Under the pieces are notes generated by a model. The model did not search any database. It was not told the origin of the DNA and saw only the letters and a list, made by a program, of their open reading frames with translations. Both the position numbers and the translations under genes were made by a program. Shown piece after piece: positions 7,309-13,773 of a stretch of DNA of 13,773 nt. Origin of the DNA: Nitrospiraceae bacterium UBA6898 (GTDB taxonomy: Bacteria > Nitrospirota > Thermodesulfovibrionia > Thermodesulfovibrionales > UBA6898). Numbering within the stretch: position 1 is the stretch's first letter; each line of letters starts with the position of its first letter. The stretch is taken from the NCBI GenBank assembly GCA_002448975.1, contig DKBO01000074.1, positions 1-13,773 of the forward strand. The letters run 5' to 3'.

Positions 7309-8060
7309 ACCTGCGGCGGGCGTTCCGGGTCTTCCAGCGCAACCTGACGGTCTTCAGCAAACTGTACAAATCGAGCCTTGCGCTAAATTTTGCAGAGCCG
7401 GCCCTCTACCTCTGGGCTCTCGGACTGGGGCTCGGCGCCTATGTAAAGGAGATCAACGGCGTGCCGTACATCAACTTCATCGCTCCCGGCATGATTGCCT
7501 CATCAGCCATGTTCGCCGCGGTCTATGAAACAACCTACGGCACCTACGTACGCATGACCTACCAAAAGACCTTCGACGCGATCCTTGCCACACCCGTAAA
7601 CATCTACGATCTTGTCGCAGGAGAACTCATGTGGGGTGCGGCAAAAAGCGTGCTGTACGGGACGATCATTATGCTGGTCATCTCGATCTTCGGGCTGGTG
7701 GACTCGGCAGCGGTCATTGCTGCCCTTCCCCTGATCTTCGTCAGCGGCATCATCTTTTCCGAGATATCCATGATCTTCGTCGCCATTGTTCCGGGCATCG
7801 ATTCCTTCAATTACTTCTACACCCTCTTCATGACGCCCATGTTTCTCTTTTCGGGCATCTTCTTCCCCCTCGACAATCTTCCTCCGCTCGTAGCGAAGAT
7901 AGCCTTCTTCACCCCGCTCTATCACATGGTGAATGTCTGCAGGTCCTTTGCGCAGGGACATATGGCAGGCGTGTGGCAGGACGTCCTTTGGCTGCTCGTA
8001 GCGGCAGCCATTCTCGCTGCTTTCCCCTTCAGGCTCATGAAGAAAAGGATCGTAAGGTAA
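7305..8060 (+). CDS. ABC-2 type exporter, permease protein
   Basis: A 251-residue integral membrane protein of the ABC-2 (NodJ/YadH-like) permease family, partner of the ATPase encoded just upstream (ATGA overlap). About six membrane segments are visible: AEPALYLWALGLGLGAYV (about 28-45), INFIAPGMIASSAMFAAVYE (about 56-75), one near 105-125 (AAKSVLYGTIIMLVISIFGL), one near 130-165, one near 170-190 (FYTLFMTPMFLFSGIFFPL), and a C-terminal one (VLWLLVAAAILAAFPF). The FLFSGIFFPLDNLP stretch is the family's typical segment before the last extracellular loop. The substrate is unknown. The protein ends with a basic tail LMKKRIVR. Confidence 0.93.
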   Translation: MNLRRAFRVFQRNLTVFSKLYKSSLALNFAEPALYLWALGLGLGAYVKEINGVPYINFIAPGMIASSAMFAAVYETTYGTYVRMTYQKTFDAILATPVNIYDLVAGELMWGAAKSVLYGTIIMLVISIFGLVDSAAVIAALPLIFVSGIIFSEISMIFVAIVPGIDSFNYFYTLFMTPMFLFSGIFFPLDNLPPLVAKIAFFTPLYHMVNVCRSFAQGHMAGVWQDVLWLLVAAAILAAFPFRLMKKRIVR

Positions 8061-8171
8061 CGTTGCGATGAGCCGCGGGGGCGACTCTACACTGACTTGG
8101 TCCTCTTCATTTCCACGGTAGCAATTGTCGGTTCCATTGCCTTGTTGATCGTCACTTTCCTGTTTCCGTGA
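8061..8171 (+). other. Hydrophobic 36-codon reading frame after the permease stop (possible gene remnant)
   Basis: In the same frame as the permease, directly after its TAA, 36 codons stay open to TGA at 8169-8171. The last 24 encode one clean membrane-spanning segment (LVLFISTVAIVGSIALLIVT) after a charged stretch (DEPRGRLYTD). No ATG or GTG start is in frame; only TTG 8097 could serve, without a ribosome-binding site. It could be the last piece of a lost membrane protein, a tiny membrane peptide, or chance. Low confidence. Confidence 0.2.
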
Positions 8172-8174
8172 GCT

Positions 8175-9533
8175 TCAACGGTGCAGCATACTCCCGATAG
8201 CCGTCTTTCCGAAAGACAGTGCTATGGCCTTCTTTCCCATTGACAGCACCTTGTCCAAAGCATCGATGGCTTCATCAATCTGCTCAGTGGTCACGATCAG
8301 GGGTGGCTCAAACCTGATCACGGTCGGACTAAAGTCAAAGTAGGATGTGAGGATGTTGTGCTTATGTAGCAGTTCGCTGATAACCATGATTGACAGATTC
8401 TGCTCCATCGTCCTGCTAAACATACCTGCGGTCTCGAGTTCGATTCCAAGCAATAATCCTCTTCCTCGGATTTCCTTGATCAGATCATGTTTTGTCTTTA
8501 GGCCCTGCAGTCTCTCTCGTGCGTAATCTCCTAACGCCCGGGCGCGGTCAGGAATGCCGTCCCGCTGCATGATTTCAGTTGTCTTGAGGGCAGCAGCACA
8601 GGCTGCCGGGTTTCCCGCGAATGTTGATATCGTAAGATCGAACTTGTCACGTGAACCAAAGGCCTTCTTCCACACTTCTTCGCTTGTGACCGCCACGCTG
8701 ACAGGAACTACGCCAGAGCCGAGAGACTTCGAAAGCGTGACGATGTCTGGTATCACCTGATCGTGCTCCATGGCGAACATCTTTCCGGTTCTTCCAAACC
8801 CGGTCTGGATCTCATCGAAGACCAGTAAGGTACCGTACTATCTGCACAATTCTGCCGCGCCGTGCAGATAGCCTCTCGGCGGAACAACAGCTCCACCCTC
8901 TCCCTGTACGGGTTCCACGATGAAAGCGGCGACGCCCTTGCCCCGCAAGCTCCGTTCGAGCGCTTCCAGGTCACCGAAAGGGATCAATTCACAATGTTCC
9001 AGCAAAGGGGCTACCGTCATGCGAAACCTTTCAGAGCCGCACACGGAAAGTGCACCGAAGGAAAGGCCGTGGTATCCGTTCACGCACGATATGAACTTCT
9101 GCCGGCCGGTGCTGGCACGAGCGGTCTTCATTGCGTTTTCGACAGCTTCGGCACCGCCGCTCCCGAAGACTGCGACTGAAAGGTCGCCAGGAAGAATGGA
9201 TGCCAACGTCTTCCCCAAGGCACCCATGAGCGGACTGAAGCCAACGAGCAGTACTGCAGGGAGTTTCTGTGCTTGGTGAACAGCTTCGATAACCTCTTTC
9301 GGATTATGACCTAGATTGAGGGCACCGTATCCGGCAGTGAAATCCATGAAGGGCCGGTCTCCTTCGTCATATAAGTATATTCCTTCGGCCCTGGAAAACC
9401 TCATGTCGCCATTTGCCAGCTTGAGAAGACTGGCCAGCTGATGATTGACATGCCTTCCGAACAATTCTGTAGACTCATTCCTTGTCAGTTTCATAGCACG
9501 ATCAAATGCCATGATCTCCTTTTCGGGCTTCAT
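8175..9533 (-). pseudogene. Class III (PLP) aminotransferase interrupted by one in-frame TAG
   Basis: Read through one TAG (8838-8840, codon 232), this is a complete 452-residue class III aminotransferase of the putrescine/acetylornithine/HpnO-like group. These enzymes move an amino group from an omega-amino donor to 2-oxoglutarate or a similar acceptor. The part before the stop has MDFTAGYGALNLGHNP and the cofactor-phosphate loop region FGSGGAEAVENA. The part after it has the pyridoxal-ring Asp240 in VFDEIQTGFGRTG and the Schiff-base Lys269 in LSKSLGSG. The frame is unchanged across the stop, and the context ELCR-stop-YGTLLVFDE suggests an original AAG Lys codon. Truncation would remove both key residues, so without read-through the gene is dead. 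Start ATG 9533 has a good ribosome-binding site AAGAGGTG (9539-9546). A restart at ATG 8780 is possible but would make only a fragment. A sequencing error is the simplest alternative. Substrate is not resolved. Confidence 0.85.
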
Positions 9534-9549
9534 AATCTCACCTCTTTCG

Positions 9550-9964
9550 TCTGCGGTTCTCCTTCCGTTCTATGGCCAATGCAGGGGCGCTGAGCTCTGG
9601 CGGGTGGCTGCGGAGGAAGTCATGCAGCCGGACTGCCACGGAGTTCAAGCGCCTTGTTCAGCGCCAGGGCCATGCCGTATGGTTTGGTATCTTTATTATT
9701 ATGCGCTTTCATTTTCGTATGCATTCATCTATTTTCCGACCGGTGACGGACATGCGCCTGGGCTCTGCACAGCGCCGCCGCGTTCGGCCGGGACGGTCTC
9801 ATCGTTCCCGCTGAACATTGTTTTTTATGTCGCATGCGCTTTTTTGTAATTATATGGTATATGGGCATGTGAGGGAAGCGTCAAGGAAATTATGAAAATA
9901 TTGGGAGTCTATCTGCCCGAAAAGAAAATAAGTTTCTCTTGAAGATTTTTTATATCATCATAGA
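9550..9964. other. Long leader/intergenic region upstream of the aminotransferase
   Basis: About 415 bases without a convincing gene. On the minus strand it has an AT-rich part (9840-9964) with a promoter candidate at 9856-9884, then a GC-rich leader of about 300 bases. The leader contains a 34-codon frame (9620-9724, minus; MHTKMKAHNN... ending ELRGSPAA) with no good ribosome-binding site; I do not recognise it. The plus-strand frame across this region overlaps the aminotransferase antisense and has no family features. No terminator with a solid stem is seen after the 252-residue gene, only a weak AT-only hairpin near 9920-9945. Confidence 0.5.
9856..9884 (-). promoter_or_regulatory. Sigma-70-like promoter candidate upstream of the aminotransferase
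   Basis: Reading the minus strand, TTGACG (9879-9884, 5 of 6 matches) is followed after exactly 17 bases by TATACC (9856-9861, 4 of 6). A perfect TATAAT also occurs at 9849-9854 but is 24 bases from this -35. It would drive transcription toward the aminotransferase and leave a leader of about 310 bases. Confidence 0.45.
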
Positions 9965-10723
9965 TTATGAATGCCGCAAACACTTGGCGAGGATCGCGGC
10001 CCCGAGGTCAAGATTGGTCTCCGGGTTCTGGGCAGGGCCCAGCAGCCGGATCTGGCTCACCAAGGTAAGGAGACGATCATCATAGACAGCGTTCGGGCTG
10101 AGCCTTCGCAGTTCAGTTATAAGGTGCGCGAAGTTCTGCTCCCGGGAAGGCTTCAGGGCAGGACCGAGTCCATTAAATGTTATGCCGTCCTGGCTAAAGA
10201 CGGCCGGTACGCGGTCGGCCGAATAGAGATAGAGGAGTTTTTCACGAACCTCGGTCGTCATCTCTTCCTGATGCGAGACCTTTTTAGTCATCGGGATCCC
10301 GCCCGAAAGAAGCGTCTTGCCCAAACTCAGCTTGCGCTCCGTGACAGTTCTTGTCTCGGCCGAGCCACGTATTCTCATGCCGGATATGAGCAGAGTGATC
10401 TCATCATACGGGATCACGACGGATCGCCCGTCTCTTGAGACGACACGCAGCGACTCCCCAGCGAGTTCGAAGCGGCGAACAACGAAATGACCGGCGCTGC
10501 CACAAACTGCTGCATCCAGGACCAGCGTCTTGATTCCGCGTTCATCAAGCTTCACGGCCGCTGCCATGGCACCTTGCGGGTCGGCGAAATGCCCCACAAC
10601 CGCCGGTCCGCCGCCGACCATCCGCTGCCGTGACTCAAAAACCGTTATACCGAGGGCGTCGGCTAGAGATCTGACCAGATCAGGCGTCTCTTCCTTCCAC
10701 CCAAAGATTACTACGACATGCAT
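9965..10723 (-). CDS. Hypothetical protein with a possible PH-like beta domain
   Basis: I do not recognise this 252-residue soluble protein. ATG 10723 has a strong ribosome-binding site AGGAGGT seven or so bases upstream, and codon use looks like that of its neighbours, so it is a real gene. The first ~70 residues (MHVVVIFGWKEETPDLVRSL to KTLVLDA) alternate strand and helix like a small beta-alpha-beta module. Residues about 80-115 read RRFELAGESLRVVSRDGRSV, then VIPYDEITLLISGMRI. This "display residue in a strand, then IPYDEI" pattern resembles PH-like/PilZ-sized beta barrels seen in uncharacterised deltaproteobacterial-type proteins. The C-terminal part (about 155-252) holds another strand pair (PAVFSQDGITFNGLG) and a helical end. 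No signal peptide, membrane segment or cysteine motif is seen. It lies 60 bases downstream of copA and may share its transcript. The domain parse is inference. Confidence 0.8.
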   Translation of the reverse strand: MHVVVIFGWKEETPDLVRSLADALGITVFESRQRMVGGGPAVVGHFADPQGAMAAAVKLDERGIKTLVLDAAVCGSAGHFVVRRFELAGESLRVVSRDGRSVVIPYDEITLLISGMRIRGSAETRTVTERKLSLGKTLLSGGIPMTKKVSHQEEMTTEVREKLLYLYSADRVPAVFSQDGITFNGLGPALKPSREQNFAHLITELRRLSPNAVYDDRLLTLVSQIRLLGPAQNPETNLDLGAAILAKCLRHS

Positions 10724-10758
10724 GGGGACCTCCTATAGCGCCTGTCCTCGTAGTAAGT

Positions 10759-10781
10759 GGGAAAACAGGGCTGTCTCTCCC
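10759..10781 (-). other. Hairpin in the copA downstream spacer
   Basis: Minus-strand RNA directly after the copA stop can fold GGG-A-GAGACA / TGTTTT-CCC around a GCCC loop (about nine pairs, two of them G-U, with one bulged A). It is not followed by a T-run, so it is a poor intrinsic terminator. It could protect or process the transcript between copA and the 252-residue gene. Confidence 0.3.
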
Positions 10782-10783
10782 GG

Positions 10784-13252
10784 TCAGGCAGGTCTGAACT
10801 TCCTGAGTCGCAGGGCATTGGTGACAACGGTAACGGATGAAAAACCCATGGCCCCTGCAGCGAGCATGGGGTTCAGGAGGATGCCGAAGAAGGGAAAGAG
10901 CACACCGGAAGCAACCGGGATGAGGATAACGTTATAGGCAAAGGCCCAGAAGAGGTTCTGCTTGATATTCCTCATGGTCGCTTTTGAAAGCGCAATTGCG
11001 GTGACGACTCCCTTAATATTGCCGGATATAAGCGTAATATCAGACGCCTCCATGGCAACGTCAGTGCCGGTGCCTATGGCAATGCCGACATCTGCCTGGG
11101 CAAGCGCAGGAGCATCATTGATGCCGTCACCGACCATGGCAACGACCTTGCCCTCTGCCTGGAGCTTCTTCACCTGGTCCGCCTTTTCCTGCGGAAGCAC
11201 TTCGGCAAGAACCCTGTCTATGCCTGCCTGCCGTCCTATTGCCTCGCCGGTGCGCCTGTTGTCTCCGGTGATCATTACAACCTCGATGCCGAGATCATGA
11301 AGCTGCCGAACTGCCTGCACGGACTCGTCCCTGAGGGTATCTGCTACGGCAATGATGCCTGCTGCCGACCCGTCGACGCTTACGAACATGGGGGTCTTTC
11401 CCTGCCTTGAAAGGCTTTCCGCTTCATCCATCAGTTCACCAATAGCTATTCCTTCGTCCTGCATGAGCTTCCGGTTGCCGAGCAGGACCGTTTTTCCCTG
11501 GATCACCGCCCTGATACCGTGCCCGGGTATCGCCCGGAACTCTTCGGGGTCAATGATCTTCAGATCGCCTTCCCCGGCCTTCCGTATGATCGCCTCACCG
11601 AGCGGATGTTCAGATCCCTTCTCGGCCGATGCTGCATAGAACGTCAGCTTCTCCGCATCAATTCCCCGGGGGAACACATCCGTCACCTCGGGCATTCCCT
11701 TGGTGAGCGTCCCGGTTTTGTCAAAGACCACTGCGGTTATGGTATGCGCCTTTTCCAGTGCCTCGCCGCTCCTGATAAGAATACCGTTTTCTGCACCCTT
11801 GCCGGTGCCGACCATGATCGAGGTGGGCGTGGCAAGTCCCAGTGAGCAGGGGCAGGCGATGATGAGCACGGCAATAAAGTTCAGGACCGCGTAAGTAAAT
11901 GCAGGAGTCGGACCGAAAAGATACCAGATAAGAAAGGTTATCGTCGCAATGCCGATGACCGCAGGGACAAAAAAAGATGCGATTACATCAGCAAGGCGGG
12001 CAATGGGGGGCTTTGAGCCCTGTGCCGTCTGGACCATTTCGATGATATGCGAAAGCATGGTCTCTTTCCCGACCTTCGCCGCCTCAAATCGGAAAGTGCC
12101 CGTCTTGTTGATCGTGCCGCCGATAACGCTGTCGCCCTTATTCTTCTCTGCAGGGATCGATTCCCCTGTGACCATGGACTCATCAACAGCTGAATATCCT
12201 TCCATGATCACACCGTCTACCGGTACCTTTTCTCCCGGACGCACCAGAACAATATCGCCCATCTCCACGTCTTCAATCGGCACATCCATTTCCCTGTCAT
12301 CCTTTATGATACGGGCCGTCTTTGCCTGGAGTCCTATCAATTTCTTGATTGCCTCCGAGGTCCTGCCCTTTGCCCGCGCCTCGAAGAGCCTCCCGAGCAG
12401 TATGAGAACAATGATCGTTGCCGATGTATCAAAGTAGACTTCTGCCGAATAGCCCGTAATCTCAAAGACCGCGGGGAAGAAGATGGCCACGATGCTATAT
12501 CCGTAGGCTGAGGAGGTTCCGAGCGCGATCAGCGTATTCATGTTGGTTGTCCTGTGGCGCGCAGCAGAGATGGCGCCGGAATAGAACTGTCTGCCGATCC
12601 AGAACTGGACCGGTGTGGCAAGAATAAGCTGCAGCAGGTGGTTCGTCTGCAGCGAAACATGAAGCCATCCGCCGAAGATATGATTCCACTGCATGAGCAC
12701 CATGAGTGAAGCCGCAAGAACAGCGCCGATAAGCACTTTTATGCGGAGTTCGTTATAGGCCTTTTCCCGTTCGCGCTGCTCCTTCTCGACAATATCCTCT
12801 CCTTGTTCTGCTTCAACCACTTCATATCCGGCTTCCCTGACCGCTCTTTTGAACTCCCTGATGCCGACCTGCGAGGGAAAGTAATCGATTGCCGCCTTCT
12901 CAGTCGCAAAGTTCACCGAAACAGCAACTACGCCGTCGAGTCCCCTCAACGCTTTTTCTACGGCAGAGACGCAGGCTGCGCAGGTCATACCCTTGACCGG
13001 CAGGTTGCTGCGCGAAACAGGGACACCATATCCCTGGTCAATAACAGTCTTAACGAGGTCTGTAACAGATACCATCGACGGGTCGTAGACAACGGCGGCC
13101 TTCTCGGCAGCAAAATTCACCGATGCCTCCGCCACGCCGTTCATTTCAGAGAGCGCATTCTGCACATGGCTCACACAGGAGGCGCAGGACATCCCGCTCA
13201 CGGGCAGGTCAATGTGTATGGTTTTTCGACCGCTCTCTTCGTTCATGCTCAT
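10784..13252 (-). CDS. copA: Copper-exporting P1B-type ATPase CopA
   Basis: An 822-residue inner-membrane ATPase that pumps Cu(I) (or Ag(I)) out of the cytoplasm. It begins with two HMA metal-binding domains, GMSCASC (Cys23/Cys26) and GMTCAAC (Cys91/Cys94). Eight membrane helices follow, with the transport motif CPC at residues 467-469 in IIACPCSLGLATPTS. The actuator loop has TGES (SMVTGESIPAEK); the phosphorylation site is Asp511 in DKTGTLTKG; the ATP-binding domain has SEHPLGEAI and MVGDGINDAPALAQADVGIA. The last helices carry FWAFAYN and MGFSSVTVV, the Tyr-Asn and Met-Ser-Ser residues typical of Cu(I) pumps. The frame is open further upstream to an ATG at 13309. I choose ATG 13252 because it overlaps the preceding glutaredoxin stop by four bases (ATGA) and the extra 19 residues are translated from the glutaredoxin gene in another frame. 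A second ATG two codons on is also possible. Confidence 0.97.
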   Translation of the reverse strand: MSMNEESGRKTIHIDLPVSGMSCASCVSHVQNALSEMNGVAEASVNFAAEKAAVVYDPSMVSVTDLVKTVIDQGYGVPVSRSNLPVKGMTCAACVSAVEKALRGLDGVVAVSVNFATEKAAIDYFPSQVGIREFKRAVREAGYEVVEAEQGEDIVEKEQREREKAYNELRIKVLIGAVLAASLMVLMQWNHIFGGWLHVSLQTNHLLQLILATPVQFWIGRQFYSGAISAARHRTTNMNTLIALGTSSAYGYSIVAIFFPAVFEITGYSAEVYFDTSATIIVLILLGRLFEARAKGRTSEAIKKLIGLQAKTARIIKDDREMDVPIEDVEMGDIVLVRPGEKVPVDGVIMEGYSAVDESMVTGESIPAEKNKGDSVIGGTINKTGTFRFEAAKVGKETMLSHIIEMVQTAQGSKPPIARLADVIASFFVPAVIGIATITFLIWYLFGPTPAFTYAVLNFIAVLIIACPCSLGLATPTSIMVGTGKGAENGILIRSGEALEKAHTITAVVFDKTGTLTKGMPEVTDVFPRGIDAEKLTFYAASAEKGSEHPLGEAIIRKAGEGDLKIIDPEEFRAIPGHGIRAVIQGKTVLLGNRKLMQDEGIAIGELMDEAESLSRQGKTPMFVSVDGSAAGIIAVADTLRDESVQAVRQLHDLGIEVVMITGDNRRTGEAIGRQAGIDRVLAEVLPQEKADQVKKLQAEGKVVAMVGDGINDAPALAQADVGIAIGTGTDVAMEASDITLISGNIKGVVTAIALSKATMRNIKQNLFWAFAYNVILIPVASGVLFPFFGILLNPMLAAGAMGFSSVTVVTNALRLRKFRPA

Positions 13253-13497
13253 TTCTTCTTTGTTCTTACAAGTTCTTCGATCTCGGGGCGATTCCGGGTA
13301 AAGCCCCAAAACGTTCGTCCGCCGATCACCGCAAGAGGTGTTGCCATGCGGCCGAACTTCTCGATCATCTCATCGCGAACTTCCTTGTCCGCAACGTTCT
13401 TCTCCGTAAAGCCGATGCCCCGTTCCGAGAGAAAATCCCTCAGTGCATGGCAGTCATGTCATTTCGGCGCTGTGTAAATAACAATCCCGCTGTCCAT
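13249..13497 (-). CDS. Glutaredoxin-like selenoprotein (in-frame TGA read as selenocysteine)
   Basis: An 82-residue glutaredoxin/NrdH-like thiol redox protein, hidden by a TGA at codon 13 (13459-13461). It begins MDSGIVIYTAPK, then the TGA, then HDCHALRDFL. The TGA replaces the first Cys of the glutaredoxin CxxC active site, giving U13-His-Asp-C16. The rest of the fold is intact: ERGIGFTEKNV (strand 2), helix VADKEVRDEMIEKFG, the cis-proline loop MATPLAVIGG (Pro54) and the final WGFTRNRPEIEEL helix. The total length is normal. ATG 13497 has a very strong ribosome-binding site GGAGGTG. A SECIS-like hairpin lies right after the TGA. Glutaredoxin-like selenoproteins are known in anaerobic bacteria, so this fits a known kind; selenocysteine incorporation needs selA/B/C/D elsewhere in the genome. 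The stop overlaps copA by four bases. The alternative, a dead gene, is unlikely because the stop sits exactly at the redox Cys. Confidence 0.87.
13416..13452 (-). promoter_or_regulatory. Bacterial SECIS-like stem-loop downstream of the UGA
   Basis: In the glutaredoxin mRNA, CTGAG (13439-13443) pairs with CTCGG (13425-13429), five pairs with one G-U, around the nine-base loop GGATTTTCT. An outer helix TGCC (13449-13452) / GGCA (13416-13419) flanks an internal loop. The apical loop begins 20 bases after the UGA and opens with GG. That agrees with the bacterial SECIS pattern: loop about 16-37 bases after UGA with a G in its first two positions. A competing fold GAGGGA/TCTCTC with a three-base loop exists. 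Pairing was done by eye. Confidence 0.6.
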
Positions 13498-13537
13498 GCA
13501 CACCTCCTTCAGAGTTAAAGAGTTCTGCACTTTTTTA

Positions 13538-13546
13538 ATTATACCA
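13538..13546 (-). promoter_or_regulatory. Extended -10 promoter of the glutaredoxin-copA operon
   Basis: On the minus strand TGGTATAAT is a perfect extended -10 (TGn plus TATAAT), 40 bases before the glutaredoxin ATG. No good -35 lies 17 bases upstream (TGTTCC), which is common for extended -10 promoters or for activator-dependent ones. A CACGTG palindrome (13544-13549) overlaps the element and could be an operator half-site; I see no classical CueR- or CsoR-type dyad. Confidence 0.6.
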
Positions 13547-13637
13547 CGTGCAATGATACCGGAACATTACACCTACTCTGTGAGAAGCTTAGAGGATGAT
13601 GAATTTCTGTAGAGACAGAAGCGGCAGCAGGAAATAA

Positions 13638-13772
13638 TCAGCGGTCCTTCACTTCGATACTCGTTTTTTTACAGGCAAAGTGTCTCAGGTTCCCGTTATA
13701 GTCTCCGACGGACATCTCCACTATACCATTACGCATATATGCAGCAGGAGAACTGTGGTTATTCACCTGGAT
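13638..13772 (-). CDS. C-terminal end of an unidentified protein (5' end outside window)
   Basis: The minus strand is open from the right edge of the window to TGA at 13638-13640, 44 residues. The sequence (including AAYMRNGIVEMSVGDYNGNL and ending CKKTSIEVKDR) is soluble in character, with an alternating strand pattern. I do not recognise the family. It would lie upstream of the glutaredoxin-copA operon in the same direction, with about 140 bases between. The fragment is too short to be sure it is coding. Confidence 0.5.
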   Translation of the reverse strand: MQVNNHSSPAAYMRNGIVEMSVGDYNGNLRHFACKKTSIEVKDR

Positions 13773-13773
13773 G

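Noticed and set aside
6568..8060. Wzm/Wzt-type O-antigen exporter linked to the rhamnose genes
   Set aside because: The ATPase lacks the Wzt C-terminal extension and the permease resembles the NodJ/drug-exporter type.
8203..8217. Perfect inverted repeat GTCTTTC-c-GAAAGAC near the convergent point
   Set aside because: Considered as a bidirectional terminator, but it lies inside the 3' coding end of the aminotransferase, has a very small loop and no T-run on either side.
8838..8840. TAG as pyrrolysine codon
   Set aside because: Position is not catalytic, nothing in the window suggests pyl genes, and a one-base change from AAG Lys explains it more simply.
12803..13477. Plus-strand open frame of 224 codons over the copA start and glutaredoxin gene
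   Set aside because: Antisense to two well-supported genes; composition is that of a shadow frame.
13605..13620. Inverted repeat TTCTGT-AGAG-ACAGAA after the right-edge gene
   Set aside because: Six weak pairs and no T-run on the minus strand; not a credible terminator.
1..13773. CRISPR arrays, IS elements, integrases, rRNA or tRNA genes
   Set aside because: No regularly spaced repeats, transposase motifs, terminal repeats or RNA-gene signatures were seen on either strand.

Overview
The window reads as chromosomal DNA of an anaerobic, probably Gram-negative bacterium with moderate-to-high GC. A tungsten or molybdenum aldehyde:ferredoxin oxidoreductase, acyl-CoA metabolism, a dTDP-rhamnose locus and an apparent selenoprotein fit Nitrospirota or Desulfobacterota best. 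That placement is an impression from protein style, not a search. Nothing looks like a phage, an insertion sequence or a CRISPR array, and I saw no rRNA or tRNA.

Left half, all on the plus strand. Bases 1-987 hold the C-terminal half of an aldehyde:ferredoxin oxidoreductase. A tandem-domain class II aldolase-like protein (1082-2260) and an acyl-CoA dehydrogenase (2356-3516, with its own promoter) follow. A promoter near 3782-3790 then starts a dTDP-rhamnose operon: an internally deleted remnant of the epimerase rfbC (3813-3992), rfbB (3992-5017) and rfbD (5014-5847), linked by 1- and 4-base overlaps. Next come a membrane-anchored DUF218/YdcF protein (5946-6554) and a two-gene ABC-2 exporter (6568-8060).

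The strands converge at about 8061-8174. In the right half everything lies on the minus strand. Read in the direction of transcription (right to left) there is the tail of an unknown protein (13638-13772), a promoter, a short glutaredoxin-like gene (13249-13497), copper-exporting ATPase copA (10784-13252), an unrecognised 252-residue protein (9965-10723), a roughly 430-base gap with a good promoter, and a class III aminotransferase (8175-9533) interrupted by one in-frame TAG.

The best find is the glutaredoxin gene. It is easily missed because an in-frame TGA sits at codon 13, exactly where the first cysteine of the CxxC active site belongs. The fold continues intact after it, and a stem-loop with GG opening its loop lies 20 bases downstream, as expected of a bacterial SECIS. 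I read it as a selenoprotein with a UxxC site. Its stop codon overlaps the copA start by four bases, so the two are probably translationally coupled, suggesting redox servicing of copper handling. The TAG in the aminotransferase, by contrast, falls at a non-catalytic position and looks like an ordinary nonsense mutation or a sequence error.
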